Shown one piece after another: positions 16,602 to 27,483 of a stretch of 64,000 nt of DNA. Origin of the DNA: Gammaproteobacteria bacterium. Its GTDB lineage: Bacteria > Pseudomonadota > Gammaproteobacteria > Pseudomonadales > Pseudohongiellaceae. The translations under genes were made by a program, and so were the position numbers. The notes beneath the pieces are model-generated. The model did no database searches, was not told where the DNA came from, and was given only the letters and a program-made list of their open reading frames with translations. Location: positions 42,387-106,386 of the forward strand of contig JAURCS010000004.1 in assembly GCA_030828385.1 (NCBI GenBank), given 5' to 3'. Every line of letters starts with the position of its first letter. The first letter of the stretch is position 1.

Positions 16602-18464
16602 ATGCCCGAATCCGTTCCTGACCCTAAAATCCGGCCCCGCATACATCTTCTTAGCCAGCGCCTGAGCAATCAGATCGCCGCCGGTGAAGTGGTCGAGCGA
16701 CCGGCCTCTGTGGTCAAGGAGCTACTGGAAAACAGCCTTGATGCCGGCGCCGATCGCATCGATATCGAACTGGAAAAAGGCGGCATCAAACTAATCCGCA
16801 TTCGCGATAATGGTCTGGGCGTAGAGAAAGAAGACCTGCCCCTGGCACTCAACCGTCATGCCACCAGCAAAATTGAACAACTGGATGATCTGGAATGTGT
16901 GAGCTCACTGGGCTTTCGTGGTGAAGCACTAGCCAGTATCAGTTCGGTCTCACGCCTGCAGATGATTTCCAGAACTCCTGAAGCAAGCGAAGCCTGGAAG
17001 GTGGAATCGGAAGGTCGCAATATGGACGCCAAAGTGAGTCCGGCAGCACATCCACCGGGCACCAACGTGGAAGTTCGCGATTTGTTTTTCAATACTCCCG
17101 CGCGTCGTAAATTCATGCGTACAGAACAAACCGAATACAAACGTATTGATGAAATGATCAAACGTCTGGCCCTGAGCCGCTTCGATGTCGGCTTTAATGT
17201 GCAGCATAACCAGCGCGTGGTGCATCGATTTGAACGTGCGAGCAATGAAGCGGAAATAAAGCGTCGGGTATCCCAGATAACTGGGCCAGCATTTATGGAC
17301 AACTCGGTAACTATCGACATGGAATCCAGCGGCCTGCGTCTTTCCGGCTGGGTAAGCCTGCCGACATTCTCACGCTCCCAGGCGGATTTACAGTATTTTT
17401 ACGTCAATGGCAGAGCTATTCGCGACAAGCTGGTTAGTCATGCCATCAAGCAGGCATACCGCGATGTGCTTTACCATGGCCGCCACCCTGCCTTTGTGCT
17501 TTACCTTGAAGTAAATCCAGCCCTGGTGGATGTGAACGTTCATCCCACAAAACATGAAGTACGTTTTCGCGACAACCGTCTGGTCCATGACTTTCTCTTT
17601 AGCGCCCTGCACCGTTCACTTGCCGCGGTTCGTCCTGCAGACCAGTTTGCCACTCATGACAGCGATGAAGTTCAGGAGTCTCAGGGTAACTATCAGCAAG
17701 GCAACATTCGTTACAACAATTTCGGCAGCAATAGCGCTGGCCGTAGCTCTCAGCATTTTGATCGTGGACCGCTTGGCAGGGACACCATTCAGTCCCACCT
17801 GAATACTTATGGCGATATGAGTGGCGCTCTCCCTCTATCCCCTCAGCCGGATTTAACACGGCCTGACGATAATGAAGACATTCCTCCTCTTGGTTTCGCT
17901 GTTGCGCAGCTGCACGGAATATATATTCTGGCGCAAAATGCCCATGGTCTGGTGGTGATTGATATGCATGCTGCCCATGAACGCATTACCTATGAATACA
18001 TGAAAAATGCCATCAGTGACGCCGGCATCAAGGCGCAGCCTCTGCTGGTACCGGTCACTCTCGCCGTAAGTGAAGGCGAAGCTGACTGCGCCGATGAAAA
18101 TCGCGACGCCCTGGAAAAACTGGGACTGGTGCTGGATCGCATGGGCCCTGAAAGCATCAGCATTCGACAGGTACCGGTAATCCTTAAAAACGCCGATGTG
18201 GAACAACTGGTTCGCGATGTACTGTCAGATTTTCTCGAACATGGCAGCAGCGATCGTATTGAGACTCACCGTGACGAAATTCTTTCCACCATGGCATGTC
18301 ATGGTTCCGTGCGCGCCAATCGACAGCTTACACTTCCGGAAATGAATTCATTATTGCGGGATATGGAGAGAACCGAGCGATCCGGACAATGCAATCATGG
18401 GCGTCCCACCTGGACCCAGATGAGTCTGAATGATCTGGACAAATTATTTATGCGTGGTCAGTAG
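16602..18464 (+). CDS. mutL: DNA mismatch repair protein MutL
   Basis: This 620-aa protein has the GHKL ATPase N-terminus ('[19 protein letters not shown]', '[13 protein letters not shown]', '[10 protein letters not shown]', '[16 protein letters not shown]') and the S5-like domain ('[13 protein letters not shown]'). The C-terminal dimerisation domain contains [12 protein letters not shown], which fits the DxHA(X)2E(X)4E metal-binding motif of endonuclease-type MutL, with Met replacing the usual Gln. That suggests MutL itself nicks DNA and no MutH is needed; mutH is not in this window. It couples MutS mismatch recognition to strand incision. It follows amiB by 7 bp. Confidence 0.95.
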   Translation: MPESVPDPKIRPRIHLLSQRLSNQIAAGEVVERPASVVKELLENSLDAGADRIDIELEKGGIKLIRIRDNGLGVEKEDLPLALNRHATSKIEQLDDLECVSSLGFRGEALASISSVSRLQMISRTPEASEAWKVESEGRNMDAKVSPAAHPPGTNVEVRDLFFNTPARRKFMRTEQTEYKRIDEMIKRLALSRFDVGFNVQHNQRVVHRFERASNEAEIKRRVSQITGPAFMDNSVTIDMESSGLRLSGWVSLPTFSRSQADLQYFYVNGRAIRDKLVSHAIKQAYRDVLYHGRHPAFVLYLEVNPALVDVNVHPTKHEVRFRDNRLVHDFLFSALHRSLAAVRPADQFATHDSDEVQESQGNYQQGNIRYNNFGSNSAGRSSQHFDRGPLGRDTIQSHLNTYGDMSGALPLSPQPDLTRPDDNEDIPPLGFAVAQLHGIYILAQNAHGLVVIDMHAAHERITYEYMKNAISDAGIKAQPLLVPVTLAVSEGEADCADENRDALEKLGLVLDRMGPESISIRQVPVILKNADVEQLVRDVLSDFLEHGSSDRIETHRDEILSTMACHGSVRANRQLTLPEMNSLLRDMERTERSGQCNHGRPTWTQMSLNDLDKLFMRGQ

Positions 18465-18493
18465 CGAATAACTTTCAGCCTGAAAATTTTAAA

Positions 18494-19282
18494 TTAGAAA
18501 AACAACACTTCTACCTGCTTGCCCCAGCATCTGGAAATCACTTTCTTCTGCTCGCCCGGTTCTCCACTGGAATAGAACACTATCTCCAGGGAATCATCTT
18601 CCTGATTCAAAAGATCAGCTTCCTCCAGCACACTATACAAACGGCGGGCAACAGCATCATCAGTATCAACAATGGCAATGTCCTTGCCGGCTATTTGCTT
18701 AATCTGCTGCGTTAGAAATGAATAATGGGTACAACCCAGGACAATGGTGTCTACATTTTTTTCCAGCAGGGGTGACATATATTTTTGCAGCAACTGATTG
18801 ATAGCAGCAGCATCTGGAACGATCTGCTCAATATGCTCCACCAGTCCCGGACAGGGCATGGTAATAATTTCTATATCCCCTTCAAAACGACTTCTCAGGT
18901 CAACAAACTTGTCACTGGCGAGCGTGCCCTCAGTAGCCAGCACACCGATGACACCCGTAGTAGTGGCTGATGCGGCCGGTTTAAGTGCAGGCTCCATACC
19001 AATAATGGGAAGGCCATATTCTTCACGCATCAGTGCGACAGCCGCCGCCGTTGCCGTATTGCAGGCAACCACCACGGCTTTTACCTGTTGTGACATAAAA
19101 AACTCCATCATATGGCGACTACGCTGAATGATAAATTCATTCCCTTTCGGACCGTAGGGCGCAAAGGCAGAATCAGCCACATACAAGAGCGACTCGCGCG
19201 GCAGCAAGCGATGAATTTTCTCCAGGATCGACAAACCGCCGACACCGGAATCAAATACACCTATTTTTGAGGAAGAGCTCAT
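18494..19282 (-). CDS. murI: Glutamate racemase
   Basis: This 262-aa enzyme interconverts L- and D-glutamate for peptidoglycan synthesis. The two catalytic cysteines are visible in 'VVACNTATAAAVALM' and 'VLGCTHYSFL', and the N-terminal 'VFDSGVGGLSIL' and 'YVADSAFAPYG' motifs are typical. It is encoded opposite to its neighbours, wedged between mutL and miaA, which are normally adjacent. A 72-bp palindromic repeat lies just upstream of its start, so the insertion may be linked to that repeat. Confidence 0.95.
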   Translation of the reverse strand: MSSSSKIGVFDSGVGGLSILEKIHRLLPRESLLYVADSAFAPYGPKGNEFIIQRSRHMMEFFMSQQVKAVVVACNTATAAAVALMREEYGLPIIGMEPALKPAASATTTGVIGVLATEGTLASDKFVDLRSRFEGDIEIITMPCPGLVEHIEQIVPDAAAINQLLQKYMSPLLEKNVDTIVLGCTHYSFLTQQIKQIAGKDIAIVDTDDAVARRLYSVLEEADLLNQEDDSLEIVFYSSGEPGEQKKVISRCWGKQVEVLFF

Positions 19283-19359
19283 TGATGAGTACCGAATAAA
19301 ACCATGGCTGTATTGTAGCGCAGGCGATGAACGAGGGGATAAAAGGGATAAAAGAAAAA

Positions 19360-19431
19360 GGATAAAGGAAAAAGGTGGGCAGGCTCAACGAAGCCTGAAA
19401 GTTTAGCCCTTTTTCCCTTTTTCCTTTATCC
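19360..19431. repeat. Nested palindrome of the GATAAAGG/CCTTTATC repeat family
   Basis: GGATAAAGGAAAAAGG (19360-19375) and its exact complement CCTTTTTCCTTTATCC (19416-19431) flank a smaller stem AGGCT/AGCCT. The left side continues outward as related GGGATAAAA copies (19336-19358). The arm plus GTGGGC resembles the reverse complement of the CACCTTT..CTTTATC module in the composite repeats at about 27.4 and 47.2 kb. It lies in the murI-miaA divergent region and may overlap both promoters. Confidence 0.7.
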
Positions 19432-19459
19432 TTTATCTTCTCCCAGAGTCCCTCAAGAA

Positions 19460-20452
19460 TTGAAGGCCACCTTGCAGCAAAACAGAAAGCCAACATCCTC
19501 CGCTCCAATACTTTGCCTGACCGGCCCTACTGCAGCGGGAAAAACCCGCATTGCGCTGGAACTTGCCCGGGATCATGATTTTGAGATTATCAGCGTGGAT
19601 TCTGCCCTGGTTTATCGCGGGCTGGATATTGGCTCAGGCAAACCTGAAAAGGAAACATTGGCGCAGTTTACCCATCATCTGGTGGATATTCGCGACCCTG
19701 CCCAAGCCTATTCCGCAGCGGAATTTCGTCATGATGCTATCGAAGCTGCTGAAAAAATCCTGAAGGCGGGCAAAAGACCACTGCTGGTAGGCGGCACCAT
19801 GCTGTATTTCAAGGTATTACGCGATGGTCTGGCGCAAATGCCTGCAGCCAATCCACAAGCCCGACTAAAAATTCAGGCGCTTGCCGAGGAAAGCGGCTGG
19901 GAAGCAGTACATAAACGGCTCGCTGAGGTAGACCCCCAAGCCGCCGCCAGGATCCATCCCAATGACCCGCAGCGCCTGATGCGCGCTCTGGAGGTTTTTG
20001 AAAGTAGCGGCAAAGCTTTGAGCGAGCACCACCGTGATGAAAATTTAAAACAGAACGATTTACCAGACTTCATGTCTAATCTTGTGTTTGTTGCTATTCA
20101 TCCTGAAAAACGCAGCACTCTGCACGAGCATATTGCCGAACGCTTTAGACAGATGCTCGAGCAAGGTTTTGTCGAGGAAGTGAAAGTTTTATATGAAAGG
20201 GCCGATCTACATCGTGACTTGCCGGCCATTCGCTCTGTCGGTTATCGGCAAATCTGGGATTACCTGGATGGTCAGTATGACTACGATACCATGGTGGATA
20301 AGGGACTTGCTGCAACCCGGCAACTGGCGAAGCGACAACTGACCTGGCTCAGAAGCTGGCCGGAGTTGCATCGCCTTGATGTCGAAATGCATACTGAAAA
20401 TGAAAATATTGTGAATAAGTGCTTGAATATTCTTCTATCCAGCACCATATAA
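19460..20452 (+). CDS. miaA: tRNA dimethylallyltransferase MiaA
   Basis: This 330-aa enzyme transfers dimethylallyl to N6 of A37 in tRNAs that read UNN codons. The P-loop GPTAAGKT lies at residues 22-29. 'ISVDSALVYRGLDIGSGKP', 'HHLVDIRDPAQAYSAAEF', 'VGGTMLYFKVLRDGL' and 'AIRSVGYRQIWDYLDG' are the conserved blocks. The frame begins at TTG 19460, 21 codons before the P-loop, with no strong ribosome-binding site. It lies 92 bp before hfq, in the classical miaA-hfq-hflX order. Confidence 0.94.
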   Translation: MKATLQQNRKPTSSAPILCLTGPTAAGKTRIALELARDHDFEIISVDSALVYRGLDIGSGKPEKETLAQFTHHLVDIRDPAQAYSAAEFRHDAIEAAEKILKAGKRPLLVGGTMLYFKVLRDGLAQMPAANPQARLKIQALAEESGWEAVHKRLAEVDPQAAARIHPNDPQRLMRALEVFESSGKALSEHHRDENLKQNDLPDFMSNLVFVAIHPEKRSTLHEHIAERFRQMLEQGFVEEVKVLYERADLHRDLPAIRSVGYRQIWDYLDGQYDYDTMVDKGLAATRQLAKRQLTWLRSWPELHRLDVEMHTENENIVNKCLNILLSSTI

Positions 20453-20544
20453 GTAGAAGAAGGTAATCCTTAGCACAATAATCGCCGTAAATTGGTTTAC
20501 TTTTGGCTTAAGAATTAACAACAATAATTTTATGGAGAATCACC

Positions 20545-20817
20545 ATGTCAAAAGGGCACTCTTTACAAGACCCTTTCCTGAACGTACTGCGCAAGGAGAA
20601 GGTACCTGTTGCAATTTACCTTGTCAGTGGCATTAAACTTCAGGGACAGATCGAATCGTTCGATCAATTCGTTATAGTGTTGAAAAACACGGTAAACCAG
20701 ATGGTTTACAAACATGCCATTTCCACTGTTGTCCCTGGTCGCCAGATTCGTGTGCCTATGCAGGGCGAAAGCTCAGGTGACGGTGCTGACGACGACTCAC
20801 CAGGCAATACTATCTAA
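20545..20817 (+). CDS. hfq: RNA chaperone Hfq
   Basis: This 90-aa Sm-like protein forms hexamers that pair small RNAs with mRNAs. The proximal-face Gln (Q8), the Sm1 region '[20 protein letters not shown]' and the Sm2 'YKHAIS' motif (K56-H57) are intact. The C-terminal tail is short, Gly/Asp-rich and acidic ('[10 protein letters not shown]'). A GGAGAA ribosome-binding site precedes the ATG. It is followed by hflX after 79 bp. Confidence 0.97.
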   Translation: MSKGHSLQDPFLNVLRKEKVPVAIYLVSGIKLQGQIESFDQFVIVLKNTVNQMVYKHAISTVVPGRQIRVPMQGESSGDGADDDSPGNTI

Positions 20818-20896
20818 TTAATTCAATTTAGATTAGTTTAGTCTGATCACTGGTACTCGCTAAAGGAACGCTGTCTGGTTCCGATGAGGTTTTGCT

Positions 20897-22234
20897 ATTT
20901 TTTTCGAACGTCCCGAAAGTGGCGAAATTGCTATCCTGGTGCAACTGCACCTGAATAACGATCCCGATATCCCTGACGCCCGCGAATTCGAAGAGCTTGC
21001 GCTCTCCGCTGGCGCCTGCCCGGTGGAAATTGTCAGTGGGCAACTGAAGCAGGTTAACTCGCGCTATTTCATCGGTTCCGGCAAACTGGAAGAAATTCAG
21101 CAGTTGATTCAACTGCATGAAGCTGAAGTGGTCCTGTTTGATCATCCGCTAACGCCGAGCCAGGAACGCAATCTGGAAAAAACCCTCAGCTGCCGAGTGC
21201 TGGATCGAACCGGGCTGATTCTTGATATCTTCGCCCAGCGAGCGCGATCATATGAAGGCAAGCTGCAGGTTGAACTTGCCCAACTCGAACACTCAATTAC
21301 CCGACTGGTTAGAGGCTGGACCCACCTTGATCGCCAGAAAGGCGGCATCGGTATGCGCGGTGTCGGTGAAACCCAGCTTGAAATTGACCAACGCCTGGTT
21401 AATGTCCGCATAAAAGCCGTCAACAAGAGCCTTGCCAAGGTCCGCAAACAACGAGACCAGGGGCGGCGCTCAAGAAAACGCGCTGAAATTCCTACCGTCT
21501 CACTGGTGGGTTATACCAATGCCGGCAAATCCTCTGTGTTTAATCGCATGACACAATCACACATCTATGTGGCGGATCAGTTATTTGCCACGCTTGATTC
21601 AACGCTGCGCAAGATCGAATTGCCGGATGTGGGCAATGCCATTCTGGCTGACACCGTTGGCTTTATTCGCAAACTGCCCCATCAGCTAGTGGACGCTTTC
21701 CGTGCTACCCTTGAAGAAACTATCGAAGCCTCGCTACTGCTGCATGTTATTGACTGCAACAATGATGAACGGGCGCTACTGAAAGACCAGGTAGATCATG
21801 TACTTGCTGACATCGGTGCCGGCGATATTCCGACCCTGCTGGTCTATAACAAGATTGACCTATTGGAAAACCAGCTCCCCTGTGTTGACCTGGATGAAAA
21901 GGGCAAGCCCTGGCGCGTCTGGGTCTCAGCAAAAACCGGACAAGGCATGCCGGAACTGTTTCAGGCCATCAGTGATTTGCTGGGTGAAGATCTGTTTGAA
22001 CCAGAGCTGATTCTGGAGCCCGGGCAAGGAAAATTTCGCGCACGCCTGTACCATGAAGGCGTGGTTAAAAAAGAGAAAGTAGAGGAAAACGGACAGTTCT
22101 GCCTGTCCCTGAGATTACCAAAAGAAGATTTTACTCGCCTGTTGCGTGAAGAAGGCATGAATCCCGCTTCCTATTTGGAAAAGTTCACTAGTGATAATGA
22201 GACCAATGAAGCGACGGAAACACTAACATCATGA
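20897..22234 (+). CDS. hflX: Ribosome-associated GTPase HflX, apparently ATT-initiated
   Basis: This GTPase splits and rescues stalled or heat-damaged 70S ribosomes. The N-terminal HflX domain ('SGKLEEIQQLIQLHEAEVV', 'GMRGVGETQLEIDQRL') is followed by the G domain with 'GYTNAGKSSVFNRM', 'DTVGFIRKLPHQL' and 'NKIDL'. The first conventional start is GTG 20939 (431 aa), but the frame continues upstream and encodes the conserved HflX N-terminus (FFERPESGEIAIL) from ATT 20897. A GAGG at 20886-20889 is correctly spaced for that ATT, giving 445 aa. A stop at 20885 rules out anything longer. I therefore place the start at ATT, as known for infC; initiation at GTG would remove the first beta strand. 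Confidence 0.85.
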   Translation: MFFERPESGEIAILVQLHLNNDPDIPDAREFEELALSAGACPVEIVSGQLKQVNSRYFIGSGKLEEIQQLIQLHEAEVVLFDHPLTPSQERNLEKTLSCRVLDRTGLILDIFAQRARSYEGKLQVELAQLEHSITRLVRGWTHLDRQKGGIGMRGVGETQLEIDQRLVNVRIKAVNKSLAKVRKQRDQGRRSRKRAEIPTVSLVGYTNAGKSSVFNRMTQSHIYVADQLFATLDSTLRKIELPDVGNAILADTVGFIRKLPHQLVDAFRATLEETIEASLLLHVIDCNNDERALLKDQVDHVLADIGAGDIPTLLVYNKIDLLENQLPCVDLDEKGKPWRVWVSAKTGQGMPELFQAISDLLGEDLFEPELILEPGQGKFRARLYHEGVVKKEKVEENGQFCLSLRLPKEDFTRLLREEGMNPASYLEKFTSDNETNEATETLTS

Positions 22235-22406
22235 CCCTGTAGACCAGTAATTACCGCTTCCTGGCCGGCTCAATGCAGCAAGATGTCTGGCGAAATCTGT
22301 GTCAATAGACCCGAAAATCCGGTAAAATCCCGCTTCGCTTTTTGGCGAAGTATTAAATTAATATTTCAAAAAAACGAATTTGAATTCAAAAAATCAGGAG
22401 TATTTG

Positions 22407-23576
22407 ATGGCCTGGAATGAACCAGACAACGATGACCGCAAGGATGACCCCTGGAGTAATGGTCCTGGTGGTAAAGATCAAGGTCCTCCGGATATAGAGG
22501 AACTGATTAATAATTTCGTAAAGAAAGTTTCCGGACTGTTTGGTGGACGCGGTGGCGGCAGCACTGGCGGTGGAGGCCGTGATGGTAGGGAAGCCATCTC
22601 TGGAGGTCTTGTCGTGGGCGTTCTGGTGATACTTGCCATCATCTGGGTTGGCGCCGGCTTCTATACTGTTGATGAGCAGGAGCGCGGTGTTGTACTGCGC
22701 TTCGGTGTGGCCCAGGAAGCCGTGGTATTGCCGGGTCTGCACTGGAACCCACCTCTGATTGATGAGGTTACCCTGATCAATGTGACCCGCGTTTATGACC
22801 GTGACTTTAGTAATACCATGCTGACGGAAGATGACAATATTATCGATATCACCATGTCCGTGCAGTACATCATTACCGATGCGCGCAGTTATTTCCTGGA
22901 AGTGGAAGACCCGGAAATGTCACTGCAGCATGCCGCAGAATCTGCAATACGTCACATCGTAGGCAGCTCTTCCATGGACAATGCCATTACCACTGGTCGT
23001 GAACAGATCGCTCAGGACACCATGGTACGCTTGCAGGATTACCTGAATCTCTACGGAACAGGCATTACCGTGAGCCAGGTGAATATTGACCAGTCACTGC
23101 CTCCACAGCAGGTACGTGATGCCTTCGATGACGTAATTAAAGCCGACGAAGACAGCGAATCCTTCCAGAACCAGGCGCGCGCCTACGCGAACCAGGTAGT
23201 TCCGGAATCCCGCGGTAACGCCCTCAGGCAGCTGGCTGACGCCAATGCCTACAAGGAGCAGGTGATTGCCAGGGCCGAGGGTGAAGCACAACGTTTTGAA
23301 GCCCTGCTGGTGGAATACCAGAAAGCCCCTGAAGTGACTCGCGAAAGACTTTACCTCGATGCACTACAGGAAGTCATGGCCAATGCAACCAAGGTCATGA
23401 TTGATGTTGAAGGCGGCGGCAACAATATGATGGTGCTGCCACTGGATCAGATTATGCAGTCCCGTCGCGTCCCGGAAGTGAGTGGCTCTTTTGAAGGCGG
23501 TTCCGACTTCCAACTACGCAACTCAAATAACCAGGTACCGACACGTTCCGCACCTGTAAGAGGATCTGGCCGATGA
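22407..23576 (+). CDS. hflK: FtsH protease modulator HflK
   Basis: From ATG 22407, which has CAGGAG six bases upstream, the protein is 389 aa. A Gly- and Asp-rich cytosolic N-terminus ('WNEPDNDDRKDDPW', 'GGRGGGSTGGGGRDG') precedes one membrane helix (about residues 70-92) and the periplasmic SPFH domain ('VDEQERGVVLRFGVAQE', 'VNIDQSLPPQQVRDAFDDV'). With HflC it forms the large periplasmic-side cage that restrains the FtsH membrane protease. An upstream TTG in frame (22380) lacks a ribosome-binding site. It overlaps hflC by ATGA. Confidence 0.95.
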   Translation: MAWNEPDNDDRKDDPWSNGPGGKDQGPPDIEELINNFVKKVSGLFGGRGGGSTGGGGRDGREAISGGLVVGVLVILAIIWVGAGFYTVDEQERGVVLRFGVAQEAVVLPGLHWNPPLIDEVTLINVTRVYDRDFSNTMLTEDDNIIDITMSVQYIITDARSYFLEVEDPEMSLQHAAESAIRHIVGSSSMDNAITTGREQIAQDTMVRLQDYLNLYGTGITVSQVNIDQSLPPQQVRDAFDDVIKADEDSESFQNQARAYANQVVPESRGNALRQLADANAYKEQVIARAEGEAQRFEALLVEYQKAPEVTRERLYLDALQEVMANATKVMIDVEGGGNNMMVLPLDQIMQSRRVPEVSGSFEGGSDFQLRNSNNQVPTRSAPVRGSGR

Positions 23577-24448
23577 AAAATTCCATACTTTTCACCCTTG
23601 TTGGCCTGGCACTGGGCCTGATCGTTGCCTACAACTGTCTTTATGTTGTCAGGGAAATTGACCGTGCCGTCTTATTAACCTTTGGCGAAGTCACTAATTT
23701 TGATGTACAGCCGGGTCTGCATGTAAAAGTTCCCGCCATGCACACCGTACTGAAATTTGATGGGCGCATTCAAACCCTCGATGCCGCTACGCAAAGCTAT
23801 CTGACCGCGGAAAAAGAATATCTGGAAGTAGACTCCTACGCCAAGTGGCGGGTTCACAATACTGCCGACTACTACCGGGCAACTTCCGGTGACGAAAGCC
23901 GCGCCAACAATCTGCTGGCCCAGCGAATCAATACGGGGCTGCGTAACCAGTTTGGTACCCGCACCGTTCACGAAGTGGTTTCCGGTGAAAGGGACTCCCT
24001 GATGACCGAGCTAACTGACTCGCTGAATAGCATTGCACAGACAGAACTCGGCATTGAAGTAATTGATATTCGCGTCAAGAAGATTGACCTGCCACCCAAT
24101 GTCAGCGAATCGGTCTACCAGCGCATGAATACAGAGCGTCAGGAAGAAGCCCAGGAATTGCGCTCTACCGGACGCGAACTGGCCGAAGGTATCGAGGCCG
24201 AAGCTGATCGTGAAAGCCTGGTCATTCGAGCCAATGCCTACCGTGACGCGGAATCCATTCGTGGTGATGGTGATGCCCAGGCAGCGGCTATTTATGCCAA
24301 TGCTTTTAACAAGGACAGTGAGTTCTACCAGTTCACTCGGAGCCTGAATGCCTATATTGATACCTTCAGTGATAGTGGCGATGTACTGGTCATCAGTCCT
24401 GACAGCGACTTTTTCAAATATCTGAACTCAAGTAAGCTGGAAAACTAG
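23573..24448 (+). CDS. hflC: FtsH protease modulator HflC
   Basis: This 291-aa SPFH protein is the HflK partner. It has an N-terminal membrane segment ('SILFTLVGLALGLIVAYN'), then 'VVREIDRAVLLTFGEV' and a long helical region ('YQRMNTERQEEAQELRSTGRE'). Its start overlaps the hflK stop by four bases, indicating translational coupling and equal stoichiometry. Confidence 0.95.
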   Translation: MKNSILFTLVGLALGLIVAYNCLYVVREIDRAVLLTFGEVTNFDVQPGLHVKVPAMHTVLKFDGRIQTLDAATQSYLTAEKEYLEVDSYAKWRVHNTADYYRATSGDESRANNLLAQRINTGLRNQFGTRTVHEVVSGERDSLMTELTDSLNSIAQTELGIEVIDIRVKKIDLPPNVSESVYQRMNTERQEEAQELRSTGRELAEGIEAEADRESLVIRANAYRDAESIRGDGDAQAAAIYANAFNKDSEFYQFTRSLNAYIDTFSDSGDVLVISPDSDFFKYLNSSKLEN

Positions 24449-24475
24449 GGAACCCGGGCTAAGGAGTTATAAAAC

Positions 24476-24661
24476 ATGTGGCGTGAAATAGGCATAGCCT
24501 TCAGCCTCATGTTAATAATTGAAGGTATAATCCCTTTTTTGTACCCGGGTCGCTGGCGCCAACTGGTAGCGACCCTGGCAGATATAAACGATACTTCCCT
24601 GCGCCTGATAGGACTGGGCAGCATGTTGATGGGTATAGCGCTGTTGTACTTTTTTAACTAA
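24476..24661 (+). CDS. DUF2065 membrane protein (YjeT-like)
   Basis: This 61-aa protein has two membrane helices with a short polar loop ('FLYPGRWRQLVATLADIND'), the DUF2065/YjeT signature. In E. coli and Pseudomonas the homologue also follows hflC. Function is unknown. AAGGAG precedes the ATG; it is 27 bp after hflC and probably in the same operon. Confidence 0.9.
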   Translation: MWREIGIAFSLMLIIEGIIPFLYPGRWRQLVATLADINDTSLRLIGLGSMLMGIALLYFFN

Positions 24662-24746
24662 ATACTTAATTAATTTAATTAGGTATCTGTTTAATCAAGT
24701 ACCAGAAACAATAGTAACCAGATAATAATAAATCGGCTCAGAAATC

Positions 24747-25928
24747 ATGACGAAGGCAAACCGCTGGCTGTTACCAGACGGCGTTGACGAAATTTTGCCG
24801 CCCCAGGCAAGTCAACTGGAAACCCTACGCAGGGACATTCTTGATCTTTACAGTACCTGGGGATATGAGCTGGTGATGACACCGCTTATTGAATTCCTCG
24901 ATTCCCTGTTGATCCTTCCCAGTAACGCCCTGCAATTACAAACTTTCAAGATAGTGGATCAGCTTACTGGCCGAAGCATGGGCGTGCGTGCAGATATCAC
25001 TTCCCAGGTCGCCCGTATTGACTCCCATGTGCTGCAAAGGGAAGCCCCCACGCGCTTATGCTATGCCGATAGCGTGCTGCATACGCGGCCGCAAAGCTTG
25101 CTGGGCTCGCGTAGCCCGCTGATGATAGGTGCAGAACTTTATGGTCATCGCGGCATTGAAAGCGATATCGAAGTCATCAGCCTGATGCTGCATACGCTGG
25201 AAAAAGCAGGTATTGAAAAACCCCAATTGGCACTGGGGCATGTTTCTTTTTATCGCATGCTGACAAAATCTGCCGGCTTTCCGGCTGAGCTGGAACAAAA
25301 ACTGTTCGCCGCACTGCAGCGAAAATCGGCCAGTGAAATTGAAAACCTGCTTCAGGATGCCGGCGCAGAAAAGACGCTTATTGCTGACATCAAGAGTCTG
25401 GCAACACTCAATGGTGATGCCAGCGTTCTCGATCGCGCAGCCAGCGAAATTCAAAGTGCTGCCCCTGAAATACAACAAAGCATCGATCAGCTAAAGAAAA
25501 TTGCCTCGGTTATTAGCCAGCGTTTTCCTCAGCAGTCCGTGTATTTTGATCTGGGCGAGTTGCGCGGTTATGAATATCACACCGGAGTTGTCTTTGCCGC
25601 TTATGTGGGTAGTTATGGCGAAGCCATAGCTAACGGCGGTCGTTATGATGATATCGGTGTGGATTTTGGCCGCGCCCGTGCGGCCACCGGTTTTGATGCC
25701 GATCTGAAAATTCTGCTGGCTCTAGGCAAGACTTCCCATGCTCCCGGCAAGAAGATCTTCGCGCCGGCAAATGATGATCCAGCGCTGCAGGAAACTATTG
25801 AATGCCTGCGCAGTGAAGGCCAGCATGTGATCAATGCCTTTCCTGGACAAACCGAAAACGCGGCCGACATGGGTTGCGACTATGAACTGATCAAAACAAA
25901 GGACGGTTGGCAGGCAACTCCCCTGTAA
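24747..25928 (+). CDS. hisZ: ATP phosphoribosyltransferase regulatory subunit HisZ
   Basis: This 393-aa histidyl-tRNA-synthetase paralogue has no aminoacylation role but activates short-form HisG in the first step of histidine synthesis. Class II core segments are visible ('RWLLPDGVDEILPPQA', 'YSTWGYELVMTPLIEFL', 'MGVRADITSQVARI', 'YHTGVVFAAYVGSYGEAIAN' region). Its presence implies a short HisG elsewhere in the genome. The position between DUF2065 and purA matches Pseudomonas. Confidence 0.93.
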   Translation: MTKANRWLLPDGVDEILPPQASQLETLRRDILDLYSTWGYELVMTPLIEFLDSLLILPSNALQLQTFKIVDQLTGRSMGVRADITSQVARIDSHVLQREAPTRLCYADSVLHTRPQSLLGSRSPLMIGAELYGHRGIESDIEVISLMLHTLEKAGIEKPQLALGHVSFYRMLTKSAGFPAELEQKLFAALQRKSASEIENLLQDAGAEKTLIADIKSLATLNGDASVLDRAASEIQSAAPEIQQSIDQLKKIASVISQRFPQQSVYFDLGELRGYEYHTGVVFAAYVGSYGEAIANGGRYDDIGVDFGRARAATGFDADLKILLALGKTSHAPGKKIFAPANDDPALQETIECLRSEGQHVINAFPGQTENAADMGCDYELIKTKDGWQATPL

Positions 25929-25966
25929 CTATTTTTTTTTAACTCTCATTGAACTTCTAAGGCTGA

Positions 25967-27262
<1,296 letters not shown>

Positions 27263-27478
27263 TTACAAGTCTCAAGTTGCAAGTCACAAGTAACAGAACT
27301 TAAGTAGCGTATTGAATAACGATTGCAGGCGTCGCAAGGCGCCCATTCAGCTCAAGCGAATACGTCGGATGGCGGCTTGCAGCCTTAACAGGCCTGCGCG
27401 CTCTTCCCTGCACGGCTCACCTTTTTCCTTTATCTTTTTTCTTGTCTCTTGAGACTTGTAACTTGCAACTTGCAACTG
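27263..27478. repeat. Composite MITE-like intergenic repeat, copy A
   Basis: This fills the whole gap between the convergent purA and TonB-receptor genes. The left end is CAAGT-rich (caagtctcaagttgcaagtc, 27267 on) and the right end is its imperfect inverse (cttgagacttgtaacttgca, 27449 on). The interior has GTCGGATGGCGGCTTGCAGC and CTTCCCTGCACGGCTCACC followed by a CTTTATC run. The same modules occur in the same order in the copy at 46921-47228. There is no transposase ORF. Confidence 0.7.
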
Positions 27479-27483
27479 TGTTT

